Shown: positions 26,857-42,400 of the stretch, one piece after another
Layout: each line of letters opens with the position of its first letter
Position numbering within the stretch: the first letter of the stretch is position 1
NCBI GenBank assembly: GCA_002914805.1
Contig: JXTB01000025.1
Coordinates: forward strand, 1,266,504 to 1,330,503
Length of the DNA: 64,000 nt
Origin: Parasponia andersonii
Taxonomy: Eukaryota > Streptophyta > Magnoliopsida > Rosales > Cannabaceae
Direction of reading: 5' to 3'
Made by a program: the position numbers and the translations under genes
The notes under the pieces: generated by a model
Database searches by the model: none
The model's input: only the letters and a program-made list of their open reading frames with translations
What the model was told of the DNA's origin: nothing

Positions 26857-27297
26857 TAAAAACCATTTTTAGCCTATGTACTTTAGACCGAATCTCATTT
26901 TAGTCCATGTATCTTAAAATAGTATATTTAAGGCACCATGCCTATCAAGTTTTCCAATTTAGCTTTTTCTATTAGAGAATCATCAAAATTTAAGAGAAAG
27001 TATCACGTGTTAGGTAAAATATTATTATTTTCATATACTCTTTTTCCTCATTTAACAAGCAAGGTGGGTAAAGGTTAGGGTTTTATCTCTAAAATCACTA
27101 ATATGATGGTTCATGAAGCAAATCAGAGCTTTTTTTTCCATCTATTTTTTCCAACTATCGAATCCGTGATTAAAACGTGATTCATTCTATCAAATTTTGA
27201 CGTTTCACTAGCGTAAATGATCAAATTGGGAAACTTTGATAAATTAAGTACCTTAAAAAGAGCCATTTCAAGACTGTGGGCTAAAAATGGGTTTTAC
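26857..27297. mobile_element. Non-autonomous inverted-end element, copy 1
   Basis: The left end reads TTAAAAACCATTTTTAGCC. The reverse complement of the right end reads GTAAAACCCATTTTTAGCC. The interior shares many ordered words with 47560-48030, including ATCACGTGTT, GTTAGGTTTTA-like, ATATGATGGTT-like and GATTAAAACGTGAT. It has no long ORF. The family relation rests on by-eye alignment; end type suggests a Mutator-like or similar DNA element but is not decisive. Confidence 0.55.
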
Positions 27298-27319
27298 TTT
27301 TTCTTTGCTCTCTTTATAA

Positions 27320-27397
27320 GTGAAATTTCTAAAATTTAAGACTGAAAGGAGAGTTATAGTGAAATTTCTAAAATTTAAGACTAAAAGGAGAGTTATG
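27320..27397. repeat. Two-copy 39-bp tandem repeat
   Basis: The word GTGAAATTTCTAAAATTTAA starts at 27320 and again at 27359. Both copies continue to AAAGGAGAGTTAT. Confidence 0.85.
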
Positions 27398-28480
27398 GTC
27401 TAGAAACTAATAGAGTAATTAATCTTCAATAATACTTATGTTTTATGGTCAAGATGTTGGAATCAAACAGTCTTTTACCGCCAACAAAGAATATTTTACC
27501 GTACTACTCAAGAGCAAAAGCTACTATTACTCTTAACACAGAAAAAAAAAAATGAAACATAAGAATTTGGGTGAAAATCAAATCTTGAATTCAAGTTGAG
27601 AAAAGAGTTAAAATAGAGGCCACTTGAACATAATTTGACTATCAATTTCGTGAAAGCAGATCTTCTAAGGAGATACTTATCACCAGCAGTTACGACTCTT
27701 GAAATATCTCATGCAAGTTCACGACAATCCCTAAATAATAGTCTTTTGATACTAAGTTTAGCATGTAAGCCTGACCAATGATGGCAGCTCTTTTATCCAA
27801 GCTACAGCCAAAGGTCCTCAATGAAAATGCAGTCCAAAGTGATTAGACAGAGCAATGTTACGTACCCAGTACCACTGGTGCCCACAGCATCGCTCTTATT
27901 CGATTAGATAAGTATGGGAATGGCCCTTTACCTCATATTGTTCTGTACTGTATATTACTTGGTGTATGTAACATCGCTGAGTAACACAAGAAACCCGACA
28001 GCAGATGAAGTTGAAACAGAAGGTACTTTCATAGATACTTAATAAGCACAGCACTTGTTAAAAAGAGTACCAGAGTCTCGTAAAGAAACTCCTAAAATAA
28101 AAAATCAACCGCCAAAAGTGCCACCCAGTGATTTTAATGCACAAAGAGCAATAGGCGTGCCCAGAAGCCCAAACCCGAATTTCAGTTGCACCGGCTCTAT
28201 GGTCTTCTTCTTCTTTTTTATTTATTTATAAATTTCAAAAAAAAAAAAATTTATTGGGGGTCGTGTGCGTGCCTGGCTCTTTGCTTCATTTTAAACGTTG
28301 GCTCCTTGCTTCATTTAAAACGTTCATAGAGCTTCCGATACAAATCTCTCCCTAGTCAGCTACAAAGGTACGTATGCGAAGGGGAAAAGAGACAAATAAC
28401 GGATCTATGATGCTTTTCTATTCGTTTACCCGGCTCTTAAACTTTCGAAGAGATTCCTATACAACATCCGGAAGTACAGA

Positions 28481-28544
<64 letters not shown>

Positions 28545-29348
28545 AAGCAAAGGGAAAGAGAGAGGGAGTGATGGAAAGAGAGACTTACATCATTGCCATC
28601 CTAAAATTCTAACTAGCAGGAATAACGGACGCTCGATGACTTTGCACCATTTCAACTTCGGGTAAATCACTTGTTAAAAATACAAAAACCAAGCCATCAA
28701 AAACCCCTTCGGAAAAACTACCAACCTTAGTCATTGATACAATATATAGAGGGCAAAAAGATGATAATACAATCCCTTCATCACCTATCTCCCTACGACT
28801 GAAAGCTGAGACTTCTACAGATAGTCATGACTGAAATTCTAATTCTAAAGGGGGGAAAAAAAAAAAAAAAAGCGAGAAAAATTAATGTGTACATGACACT
28901 GTGTGACTAGACTGGGGAAGTAAAGATCAGAGTATCCTTCCAATACAAGCAATCATATGAGACAATTTTTATTTTACAAAGAAGTCCATTTTTGTCAAAC
29001 CCTTTTTACCTTGACTCCACATTTCTCTCTCAAGAGGTGAATTCACCTTCACAATCTCTAGTCAGTTCAAAGCTATTCTGCATGAAATACAAGAGGCTTT
29101 TGTCATTATGGATTCTTGACGAGCCATAATGATGAGAACAAGCTTGGTCCACCGGCCCAACCAAAAAGACAACAACTGCTGTCCAAAGCATTTCTTTTAT
29201 ACGCACAGTTGTAATGAAATAACAAAAAAAAGATATGGCAAAGACATAGATTTGTACCTGAAATTTCATAATGTAAAATAATAGACCCCTCCAAACTCTA
29301 AACGACAAGCATTTGAAGAAAACGAAATAAGTATTGGATGCCGTCATT
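27398..29348. other. Spacer downstream of MED19, with GT microsatellite
   Basis: This is the 3' flank of the minus-strand MED19 gene; its 3' UTR probably fills the part just below 29349. A (GT)n tract of about 46 bp lies at 28497-28542, preceded by a GA-rich run. The ORF at 28374-28571 is largely created by these repeats and is not credible. Confidence 0.5.
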
Positions 29349-31211
<1,863 letters not shown>

Positions 31212-32573
31212 TGGTCAGTATCTCATAAAACGAGGGGCCAGTACCAACTGCAGTTTCAAAACAACAAAAACTTCAACACTCCTTTCATGATGCAAGTTCT
31301 TGAGAAGAAATCCACAAGCACCTATTACTTCAACTTTTATGGCCTAGCATTATATCATAAGTCAAACCTCAAAATCTGTAAGGAAGATCTCGGCGGAGGC
31401 CAAAATATTCATGCAGCCGACATCATATGAGGACTATATTACTTTTAAATTTTTTGCGATAGGCGGATTCCCAAGAACACAATTTCTCAAACACGACTCC
31501 ATTATCTGTCAAGCAAAGCTTTTTAAGCAGTTTAAGTTCCAAAATCTACTACCAGCATTTCTTTGTGCAGTGCCGCCACTACCGTGACAAAACTTGGGGA
31601 TTGGGGTTTCTATTTGACCTCTAGTATCACAAGAATTTGATTAACCCATGTGTTTTTTTTCCAATGCTTAGAAGGCTTCTATTCACTAAACAAACAACTT
31701 CCCCTTTGTGAACTTGCTCACTTCACTAAATTTAATTTTCACCCGAAATGTATAAACCTCAAAAAGAATTCTTTCTTTTTTTTTTTTTCGTGGGCATATT
31801 TAAAACATTTGACACCACATGAAACCTCGTAATCGTACAAGAAACAAAAACATATGATACTGAAATTGAAAACTAAAAACCCAGAAACGAATCAGTAATG
31901 AGATCAAACAACTTCCCAAACATACCCATTAGGGGACACGCGGGACTTAGCCATTAAATCAAGTTGTCAACTTTTCTTACGTAATAATAATAATAATTAA
32001 AAAATAATTAAAAGATTAAACAAATTATCACGTTTATTCAGTCGTTAGCAACATGAGCAATTGAAAGCGATTAAATTGACGAAAAAGAAAATCCACCGAG
32101 AGAGTTAGCGCGAACCTCTGACATGGATCCTGAATTCTACTTCCCGTACTGCTTCAGATCACGAGGACAAAACAGTAAATTCCAGCCCCGGCTCCGACTT
32201 CCTTCCCCTTCTATATACTTGTTCCCCCTCTTAACTGGTTCTGGACTCCAAACTCAACGAGCTAAATTTTTCTAATCGATACCCAACAGAAATGGGTCAC
32301 CGAGAAAACGATTAATCCCCCATGAAAAACCAAAACCCTCCGCTAAAATCTAACCAAAGAATTTGACGAGCAAATCACCAAAGTCTCGGACGGAGTTGGC
32401 CAAAATTCTTGGGCCAAAAGATTTTTCCGGCGGAATTGGAAGACCGGAGAGAAAACCCTTGACGGAATTGGGAGATCGAAGAAGGTTCTAGATGGTTTGG
32501 AGCGAGGGGTAAGAGTATATATGGGGAGCTAGGGTTTGGACTTCGGAGGGGGATTTCGGTTTTCTCAGCCTCT

Positions 32574-32609
<36 letters not shown>

Positions 32610-33158
32610 GCCTCTCTCTCTTTCTTTCCAGGGGTTTTATTGATTTATATATATGTATATTTATTATGATTATTATTTTCCGTGTTATAGTTTTCATTTT
32701 ATTATTATTTTATTTTGATGAGTTTGGGTTTATGAAATGTGAAAGCGTGTGATTACACGCCCCTCCTTCCGCAAAAGTCCTTTGGTTATAAACTTATAGC
32801 CAATCATTACGTATAATGTTACTAGTACAGCCCACCAAACCAACCGTTCGAGAAAAAACCAATTTTGGGATAATCAGAAATTTTTGACGCCGGTTTGGTC
32901 AATGCCCGGTTATAGCCAATCATTTTCAATTTAAATGCTACGTGAATACTATGAAAACAAAAATGAGTACTTCAAATTGAAAGATACAAGTTGGTAGTGC
33001 ATGTTGTAGTAGTAGTAGTAGCACTTTTCGGCAAGGAAATGGACGAGAATATGATCATTTCGAAATAATTTTTTAGGTCTATTTCTCAACATTTGTTTAT
33101 GACTTACGAGTGATTATTGTGTTTGTGATCGAGTCATAACTAGAATAAACGGTGGTCA
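31212..33158 (-). promoter_or_regulatory. MED19 leader and upstream region
   Basis: On the minus strand a good acceptor (TTTTGAAACTGCAG) lies about 35 bases before the MED19 start, suggesting an intron in the 5' UTR. The distal leader probably lies near 32100-32560, which is richer in C and G and carries a (CT)n tract at 32576-32606, common in plant 5' leaders. From 32700 to 33158 I see nothing specific except a short TAG repeat near 33007-33021. Confidence 0.45.
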
Positions 33159-35029
33159 TGTCACGACCCAAAATTCGGGCCAGTGACAGAAAGAGAATTT
33201 CACAAAGGTGGAAAATTCCTTGATTTATTTGAAAAGTGTCAAAAGTTCTAGTTTTTATAATTTAAATAAAATAACTGGAATTCCATCCCGTGAACCACTC
33301 TCACAGTTCGTATACACCATTAAACAAAAATTGAATAATAATTAAAAATCACGAAGTCAAATATAAGTCCAAACATCACCATCATCCACAACAAAAGTCA
33401 AATACCAGAATGGCATACATAAGTTCACAGACAAAATAGAAAGCAGTAATCTTGGTTCAATGTTACTACAAAGCTCAAACAATCCAAACACCAAGACGAC
33501 AAACTTCAAGCATTTTCAAAAGACGAACTGCAATTAAGATGACCTCTTACTTCTCTTGATTACCGAGATCGCACTGGACACCACCTGAGGAAGAAGGTAG
33601 GGGAGGTGAGCATAAAATGCCCAGTAGGAAAAACATTTACCTCGATCGAAAATATTTTAGTGATGGGGAATTCCTGCATGATTAGTTTAGTCCAAAACAT
33701 ATATATATATATATAATCCAAACCGAAATCCATCTATATATATATATATATATATATAAGTAGTGTAATCAAAACCATTCAATCCATATGCACATGACAC
33801 AAATCAACCCATACCCATAAGCTCTCATCCTCTCATCTGTGGAAACCCAGGATGATGGCACTAAGTATGCCTAATAGCCTGCCTGATACCTAAGTCCATA
33901 CCTGGAGGGGACATCCATGTGTCGCCTACCAAACCTGGACGGGAAACCGAATTGCCTACGCCTGCCAAATAGGGAGGTAATCAGAAGTAACAAAACTCCG
34001 CGCGAGTTTACGGACTTTCACCGACAGTGGGACATGCAGCGCCACACTGTAACCCACGATACTAACACGGTTCTCATGTATAATCCTATGACACGTTCAA
34101 TACAGAACTGAAGTGTGAAAATAATCGTGCTCTGATTTTTCAGTAAAATCAGCATACTAGGTTTTTATAGAAAAATGGGTAGCATAACGGCCCTATTTTT
34201 AATATACCCAAAATAACCTACACTCAGAATATTCCCATAACAATACAGTATATATCTCATACAACCGATTCCCATCACAGATATTCGAGAAACCAAAAAT
34301 CACATTTGTTCTCATATATTGCAGAAAATAAGTTTTATTCGAAAACGATATAAAACACAGGTAATTGAATCCCTACCTCACTCGAATAGCAATACCACNN
34401 NNNNNNNNNNNNNNNNNNNNNNNNNNNNNNNNNNNNNNNNNNNNNNNNNNNNNNNNNNNNNNNNNNNNNNNNNNNNNNNNNNNNNNNNNNNNNNNNNNNN
34501 NNNNNNNNNNNNNNNNNNNNNNNNNNNNNNNNNNNNNNNNNNNNNNNNNNNNNNNNNNNNNNNNNNNNNNNNNNNNNNNNNNNNNNNNNNNNNNNNNNNN
34601 NNNNNNNNNNNNNNNNNNNNNNNNNNNNNNNNNNNNNNNNNNNNNNNNNNNNNNNNNNNNNNNNNNNNNNNNNNNNNNNNNNNNNNNNNNNNNNNNNNNN
34701 NNNNNNNNNNNNNNNNNNNNNNNNNNNNNNNNNNNNNNNNNNNNNNNNNNNNNNNNNNNNNNNNNNNNNNNNNNNNNNNNNNNNNNNNNNNNNNNNNNNN
34801 NNNNNNNNNNNNNNNNNNNNNNNNNNNNNNNNNNNNNNNNNNNNNNNNNNNNNNNNNNNNNAAAAATTGCACATAAGTTCCCAAATTTCAAATCTCTATC
34901 AATCTAATCCCTTAAAAATTGCAATTTAGTCCTTCTACACAAAATTTTTGCAATTTAATCCCCACAATATTATATCAGAAAAATTGGTAAATTGTCCAAA
35001 TTACCCTCCCAAAAATCCAGGTTTTTACA
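33159..35029 (-). repeat. 3' LTR of the Ty3/gypsy element (contains an N gap)
   Basis: The plus strand starts TGTCACGACCCAAAATTCGG and ends AGGTTTTTACA. It is colinear with the LTR at 39870-42066. An unresolved gap at 34399-34861 hides its GC-rich part, so the true length is not known. TA-rich microsatellites lie at about 33702-33716 and 33737-33758. Confidence 0.9.
34399..34861. other. Assembly gap (463 N)
   Basis: The run of N replaces part of the 3' LTR. By comparison with the other LTR, the missing part corresponds to about 41105-41900, roughly 800 bases, so the gap size given here is probably too small. Confidence 0.9.
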
Positions 35030-35044
35030 TTCTCCCCTCCTTAA
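35030..35044 (-). other. Polypurine tract
   Basis: On the minus strand TTAAGGAGGGGAGAA lies immediately before the TG of the 3' LTR. In LTR retroelements this purine run primes plus-strand DNA synthesis. Position and composition support the call. Confidence 0.8.
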
Positions 35045-35119
35045 AAGAATTTCGTCCCGAAATTTAAAGTAAAAGTCAAGGTTTACGTCATAGTATAACT
35101 TCTAACTGAAAGTCAAACA

Positions 35120-38100
35120 AATGAGGGAACTTCTTGTATATCTCCGTCTCGAGTTCTCAAGTAGCCTCGTATTCTTTGTGATGTTCCCAAAGCACCTTGA
35201 TAAGAGGAATCTCTCTGTTGCAAAGCACCTTCAACTCTCTAGCCAACAAACGAACAGGCTGCTCTTCATAGGACACATCTTCTTGGATCGGTACATGCAC
35301 GTACTGAACAACATGAGATGGGTCCGGTGTGTACTTCTTCAACATCAACACGTGAAACACATTATGCACATGATCCAACTGTACAGGCAGATTCAAGCGA
35401 TATATCATTGGTCCAATTCTGTCAATGATCTCAAAGGGACCAATATACCTTGGAGCAAGATTACCCTTAGCCCTAAATCTTGTCACACCTCGCCTTAGAG
35501 TCACTTTTAAAAATATGAAATCACCAGTATTGAACTCTACCTAACGCCTCTTCGGGTCAGCATAACTCTTCTAGCGACTCTGAATCTCTTTGAGTCTCTC
35601 TTGGATACCCTTGATCTTCTCAGTAGTCTCTTCAATCAACTCAGGTCCAAGAGTAACACGCTCTTCAGTTTCTGCCCAACACAAAGGTGATCTACACGGC
35701 CTTCCATACAACACTTTATATGAAGCCACACCCACACTGGTCTGGTAACTGTTATTAGAAACAAATTCCACCAAAGGAAGATGATCATCCCAGTACCCAC
35801 CAAAGTCCAGTATGCAACAACGTAGCATGTCCTCAAGAATCTGAATAGTCCTTTCAGACTGACCATCTGACTCAGGATAGTGAGCCGTACTGATATCCAA
35901 CTGCGTACCCAACGCTTTCTGTAAGCCTCTCCAAAACTTAGAAGTGAACCTTAGATCTCTGTCAGATACTATGCTTGAAGGCATACCATGCAAGCGTATG
36001 ATATTCTCCGCATATAGTTTACTAAGCTTAGTAAGAGAGTAGTCCATCCTGATCAGTATAAAGTGAGCACTATTTGTCAACAGATCGACTACCACCCAAA
36101 CTGTGTCATTCTTCCTCAAGATCTTCGGCAAATGGGTCACGAAGTCCATCGTGATCTTATCCCACTTCTATTCCGGAATTGGCAACGGCTGAAGTAATCT
36201 AGCTGGCCTCTAGTGTTCAGCCTTGACTCGCTGACAAGTCAAACACTTAGCCATAAAAGTAGCTACATCCTTCTTCATCTTTTTCCACTAATACTACCGC
36301 TTCAAGTCTCGGTACATCTTGGTACTACCCGGATGTACTGCGAACCTTGATTTGTAAGCCTCAGTTAGAATAGTTTCTCGAAGATTAGGGTCATTAGTTA
36401 CAGTCAACTTCCCACTGAAAAGTAAAAACTCTTCTCTGTTAGTGCTCCAACCATCTAACTGCTCACCATTTTGAAGCCAGTTCCAGATTACCCTCAACTT
36501 CCTAGCTTGCCACTGACTCCACTGGACAGTCTGGAGAAGAGATGGTGAAATTACAATATTGCTCAGGCAAGCAACTCCTTCATTCTCGAAGTACTGCAAG
36601 TTGTAGTCACCAATCGTAACTGAGTTCCTCCAATCTTCAAACATCAGTGAAGCTAATGCACCATGAGGCTTCCTACTCAGTGCATCAGCTACAACATTGG
36701 CCTCACCAGGGTGATACTGTAGGTCGAAATTATAATCCTCCATATGCTCAACCCATCTTCGCCGTCTCAAGTTCAGATCCTTCTGAGTAAAAAGATACTT
36801 CAAACTCTTATGATCGGAGAATATGTCAAACTTCACACTATACAAGTAATATCGCTAAATCTTTAAGGCAAAGATCACTGTTGCAAGCTCCAGATCATGG
36901 ATGGGATAGTTCCTCTCATAGGTAGGATAGTTCCTCTCATGTGGCTTCAACTAATGAGAAGTATAAGCCACAACTCGACTATTCTGCATCAAGGCACATC
37001 CCAAACCCGTCTTCGAAGCATCGGTATACACCACATAAGGCTCGTTACTGTCAGGAACAGTAAGAACAAGTACGGTGGTTAAACTCTGCTTCAACCTGAC
37101 AAAAACTTCTTCACTTTCGTGATCCCAAACAAACTTAACATCCTTCCTGGTCAACATCGTTAAAGGTAAAGTAATTCTCGAGAAATCTTGCACAAAACGA
37201 CGGTAGTAGCCTACCAATCTAAGGAAACTACGTACCTCCGTCACATTTCTCGGTCTTTCCTACTCGAAGACAGCTTCGATCTTAGCGGGATTGCTGAAAT
37301 ACTCCCGTGAGAAATCACATGGCCAAAGAACTTCACTTCTGACATCCAAAAGTCACACTTCAACTTCTTGGCATACAACTAATGATCTCTCAAGGCCTTA
37401 AGTACTATCCTCAGATATTCGACATACTCTTCTCGAGTCTTGGAATACACCAGGATGTCATCGATGAACACAACCATAAAACGATCTAAAAACGGCCTGA
37501 AGATCCGATTCATGAGATTCATAAATACTACGGGAGCATTCGTCAAACCAAATGGCATCACCAGAAACTCAAAATGACTATATCGAGTTCTGAATATTGT
37601 CTTAGATATATAATCCTCTCTTATCTTCATCTGATGATAACCGGATATCAAATCGATCTTAGAGAAGAACCTTGAACCGCTGAGTTGATCAAACAACTCA
37701 TCTATTTTTGGCAAAGGATACTTGTTCTTCACTGTCAACTGGTTTAACTTCCGGAAATCCATACAAAGCCTCAACGAACCATCAGCTTTCTTCGCAAACA
37801 AAACAAGAGCACCCCAAGGAGAAGTACTACTGCGAATAAAGCTCTTGGAAAGTAAATCGTCCAATTGTTCTCTTAATTCTTCCATCTCAGCAAGCGCCAT
37901 GCGATAGGCTGGAATAGAAACTAGCTAGGCTCCAGGAACTAGTTCAATATAGAACTCGATCTCCCTATCTGGTGGTAACCCTGGTAAGTCTTCAGAAAAC
38001 ACCTCCGAATACTCACACATCACTGGAATCTATGGGTCTTGATCATCTGTCCTCACCTCGCCATCCATGACAAACAAGTTCTCATAATACTCAAGTTTCT

Positions 38101-39738
38101 TCCTTCCATCTATGCACGCTTTTAGAACAGGACTAGGCTTCAACGGACTCATCCTAGCCTGATAGACAATAGGATATCCATCAATAGGAAAAAGAGTCAC
38201 CCGCTTTGTATTACAGTCCACAACCGCTCGATATTTCGACAACTAATTAATACCGAATATTAAGCCGTACTATCCCATCGGTAACACAATCAAATCAGCA
38301 AGAAGCTTCCTATCACAAATCACAACCCGACAAGACTTACACATACTAGACACATCGGCTACTCCTCCTAAAGGTGTACCAACGTCAATACATAATCCAA
38401 ATCAGAAAATTCCAACCCCAACAGTTGAGCAAACAATAAGGATATGAATGAATGGGATGCACCAGTTCAAACAAAACATGTGCCCAAGAGTGTGAAAGAA
38501 AGATTATACCGTCAACAACACCTCGGCCAGTACGATCCTGAGTGTCGTCTCCCCCAGTAAAAGCATTGGCTTGGCCAGTCAACTTCCTTTCCCCTTGTTG
38601 CCTCTCCTCTAACCAGGATGACTATTACTGGATCTTGGACTACTACTGCCGTATCCACGCCCACCCTGATTTCCTGAAGCATGAGGAGTCTGAAAGTTCT
38701 GACTAAAATCCTAAAGGCGGTACTGATGCTGATAAAGCTGAGGGGAAATAAAAGCCTGCGAAGCACCCTGTGACTGTTGCGGCCTCGCTTGAGTGTTCTG
38801 ATAAGATACAGAACCGGATGGCTCCGCTGCGGTCCTCCCTAAGAAAGAGGAGATTTCTGTAAACAGTCGGGACACTCTTTCTTCTGATGACCCGACTGGC
38901 CACAAACAAAACATGCTCCATACGGACTGCCTCTGCCACCCCCTGAAGAACTACTGTTGTTCAAGCTCCTACTATTTGGAGTACCCTAGGCTGACCATTA
39001 CCCCTGATTCCTTCTGGTGGCTTTCTTGTTATTACCTCTCCGTTGGTTCCTCCTGGAATCCAAACCTTCTTCAATGGCCTCTGCCCGCTGGGTAGCCACT
39101 ACAATCTCAGGAAGAGTACGGAAGATTTGAGTACCAATCCTGTTAAAAATGTTCCCATTCAGACGACTCCTGAACTTGGAAACTCGATAATTCTCGCTCG
39201 TACCCGGTCCAAGAACAACACTTGCCAACTTAGTGAACTCTTTCAGTTACTCATTCACCGTTCTGTTACCTTGAATCAACGTCTCAAATCGGTTCACAAC
39301 TTCATCCTGTTGATCCTCATTGGCATACTAGGCCTTAAAAATCCGCTCAAAGTCTTCCCAAGTCAAGCTCACTACATCTTGCATCCGTTCCACTATTTTC
39401 CACCAATGAATGACACTCTCCGTCAAACGGGTAGTAACAAACACAACCTAAAACTCAACCGGAGTACCAAGGGCTCGAAAGTGCCTCTCCATCTCACGTA
39501 ACCAAGCAATTGCCGCGAGAGTTTCTGGTCTACCATCAAACTGTCATGGCTGGAGATGCATGAACTGTTGGAGGTGATCAGCCTGATACAACTGACATTC
39601 CCTCAGAGCTAGAGGCTGATAGTCTAGATTGCTCATCTGGACGAATGCCTACTACATTGCCTCAATCAGATGAGTAAAATTCAGACGAGGAGGTTCGGCA
39701 CCCGGCTGGTGCCTCGGAACTCTTCTAGGAGGCATCAT
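35120..39738 (-). pseudogene. Ty3/gypsy gag-pol polyprotein, inactivated
   Basis: The gag start (MPPRRVPRHQPG) lies at 39735 or 39738. A zinc-knuckle CxxCxxxxHxxxxC is visible near 38880. The protease active-site region near 38463 is shifted out of frame by a small deletion. Reverse transcriptase (37900-37379) shows [30 protein letters not shown] and the catalytic FIDD. RNase H covers about 37244-36294 with TDASKTGLGC and DALSRK. Integrase (about 36149-35571) has DRDLRFTSKFW and ESDGQSERT, with further sequence to 35157. Stops interrupt the frame at 35157, 35541, 35571, 36168, 36210, 36855, 36951, 37260, 37379, 37925 and 38243, among others, plus at least two frameshifts. It cannot encode a working polyprotein. 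Confidence 0.9.
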
Positions 39739-39849
39739 TACAAGTCTGAAACAATATGCCAAACTATTTGTGAGATAATGATGCATTCTTGTCATAAAAA
39801 CAACTTCAATCTAGTTTAATAGTGATACGTCTGAGCTGTTAAACTCAAA

Positions 39850-39861
39850 GCTCTGATACCA
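39850..39861 (-). other. Primer-binding site for initiator Met-tRNA
   Basis: On the minus strand TGGTATCAGAGC lies 8 bases after the end of the 5' LTR. It matches the complement of the 3' end of plant initiator tRNA-Met, the standard primer of many plant LTR retroelements. Confidence 0.88.
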
Positions 39862-39869
39862 AAAATTTC

Positions 39870-42066
39870 TGTCACGACCCAAAACCCGGGCCAATGGCAG
39901 AATGGGAATTTCACAAAGGTGTAAAATTCTTTGATTTATTTGAAAAGTATCAAAAGTTCTAGTTTTTATAAAAACGGTCCATTTAAATAAAATAACTGGA
40001 ATTCCATCCCGTGAACCACTCCCACAATTCGTATACATCATTAAACATAGATTGAATAATAATTAAAAATCACGAAGTCAAATATAAGCTCAAGCATCAC
40101 CGTCATCCACAACAAAAGTCAAATACCAGAATAGCATACATAAGTTTACAAACAAAATAGAAAGCAGTAATCTTGGTTCAATGCTACTACAAAGCTCAAA
40201 CAATCCAAACACCGAGACGACAAACTTTTAGCATCACCAAGAGACAAACTGCAATCAAGATGACCTCTTATTCTTCTTGATCACCGAGATCGCACTGGAC
40301 ACTACCTGAGGAAGAAGGTAGGGGAGGTGAGCATAAAATACCCAGTAGAAAAAACAATTACCTCGATCAAAAATATTTTAGTGATAGGAAATTCCTGCAT
40401 GGTTAGTTTAGTCCAAAACATACATATATATATATAATCCAAACCGAAAATCCATATATATATAAAAGCAGTGTAATCAAAACTATTCAATCCATATGCA
40501 CATGACATAAATCAACCTATACCCATGAGCTCTCATCCTCTTATCTGTGGAAACCCAAGATGATGGCACTAAGTATACCTAACAGCCTACCTGATACCTA
40601 AGCCCATACTCAGAGGGGACACCCGTTTGTCGCCTACTAAACTAGAGGGGCAACTGAATTGCCTACGCCTGCCAAATAGGGAGGTAATCAGAAGTAACAA
40701 AACCCCGTGCGAGTTTACGGATTTTCACTGATGGTGGGGCACGCAGCATCACACTGTAACCCATGATGCTAACACGGTGCTTATGTATGATCCTCTGAAA
40801 TATGCAATACAGAATTGAAGTGTAAAAATAATCGTGCTCTAATTTTTCAATAAAATCAGCATACTAAGTTTTTATAGAAAAACGGACAGCATAACGGCCC
40901 TATTTTTAATATACCCAAAATAACCTACACTCAGAAAATTCTCCGAGTAATACAATATATATCTCATACAACTAATTCCCATCATAGATATTCGAAAAAC
41001 CAAAAGTCACATTTGTTCTCATATGTTGCAGAAAATAAATTTTATTCGAAAACGATATAAAACACAGGTAATTGAATCCCTACCTCGCTCGAATAGCTAT
41101 ACCACGCTATTGAATCCTCAAGGTGTCGTTGACGATCACCCGGAGGGTCGGGAACCAATTCCAAGCCCTCGATCGTCCTCTTGTGAAAAATCAACTTCTC
41201 ACCGGAGGTTCAATTCCACAAACAGACCTCTTCGCTGAATTCCTAGTACCAAAAATAACTAGATTAGACATATAACTTGTCTAATTCGGATCCAAGCCTA
41301 CACTGGGCCGGTGGCATGTAAAACGAGATAAATCTCGACCGTCCGATCTCGATTTCCGTTCTGATTACCAAACATAGATAATATATATATCAAACTTCTC
41401 TATTTTTCGAGTACAATCCAAAAATGACAACAAAAATACAATCCAACGGCCGAATCAAAAAGCCAAACTTAAACTCAAAATATCCAAAAATGGCAACTTT
41501 CAATCCAAGCAAAATGAGGTTGAGATATATATACATTGATGATCCTTAAGATGAGACGAATCCAACAGGACCGGTTGGGGGTCGAATGGTGGCCGGAATC
41601 GTCGCCGGTGACGAAAAAACCGAAACGGCTCCAACGGTTTCGATAGAGGTTTTCCGGAGAACCAAACGACAGCGGCGGCTGGCGAGGGGCGGTGGAGCTT
41701 CGGCACAGCACGGGGATCCTTCGCCGGTCGGTAACATGGGCGGACGGTGGCTAGAGCAGCGGTCGCGGCTTCCTCCGTTGGTGCGGCCGAGAAACGCAGA
41801 GAGAGAGAGAGAAGTCGGAGGAGAAGAGAGAGAAGAGAGAGATAGAAAAGAAAAGGACATGGCACGTGGCTCTGTCTTATGGGACTGTGTAATTTTTTAA
41901 AAATTACACATAAGTCCCCAAATTTCAAATCTCTATCAATCTAGTCCCCCAAAAATTATAATTTAGTCATTCTGCATAAAACTTTTGCAATTTAATCTCT
42001 ATAATATTATATCCAGAAAATTAGTAAATTGTCCAAATTACCCTCCTAAAAATCCGGATTTTTACA
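39870..42066 (-). repeat. 5' LTR of the Ty3/gypsy element (2197 bp)
   Basis: The plus strand starts TGTCACGACCCAAAACCCGG and ends CGGATTTTTACA. The complete copy includes a GC-rich segment (41560-41880) with GA-rich purine runs, probably the R/U5 leader region. Open frames here (for example 41500-41928) are typical of LTR leaders and have no recognised product. Confidence 0.9.
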
Positions 42067-42199
42067 AATCATACTTTATTTTTACTCAAATTAGTCGTTT
42101 TGGGTCCGAGTTCCTTTCTTCGAAAGGAAAAAAAAAAAAAAAAAAAAAGAGAGAAAAGGAAATACTTGACTCAAGCTTAAATTCACCGTTGGAATGTTT

Positions 42200-42356
42200 G
42201 TATATTCGGGGATGACGGTTAGAAAAAGAGAACAATGTGGTCCTACAATATTAATTGGCAACGGTAAGAACTTGTAGACGTTAAAGGATTATACCAAAAA
42301 TATTTTTACAAGGTTGTCATATTTGAGTTATGATTATTAATTGGTTTGAACGACGA

Positions 42357-42400
<44 letters not shown>

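Larger units (their letters stand above)
33159..42066 (-). mobile_element. Full-length decayed Ty3/gypsy element, chromovirus-like
   Basis: Two direct LTRs bound the element on the minus strand. Reading from 42066 down: 5' LTR, primer-binding site, gag, protease, reverse transcriptase, RNase H, integrase, a chromodomain-like tail, polypurine tract, 3' LTR. This order (integrase last) is that of Ty3/gypsy. The C-terminal part, with NREIPLIKVLWEHHKEYEAT, resembles the chromodomain of the Del/Tekay clade. Outside flanks are GGTCA (33154-33158) and AATCA (42067-42071), an imperfect 3-of-5 match, so the target duplication is unproven. The LTRs differ at roughly 8% of positions over a stretch of about 220 bp compared by eye, so the insertion is not recent. 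All reading frames are interrupted. Confidence 0.92.

Noticed and set aside
34319..34907. ORFs made largely of X residues
   Set aside because: They span the 463-base N gap and carry no sequence information; the same holds for those over 54523-54875.
41500..41928. 142-aa Arg/Ser/Leu-rich ORF
   Set aside because: It lies in the GC-rich part of the 5' LTR and has no family resemblance.
33154..42071. Perfect 5-bp target-site duplication of the Ty3 element
   Set aside because: Flanks GGTCA and AATCA agree in only three bases, so a duplication cannot be claimed.
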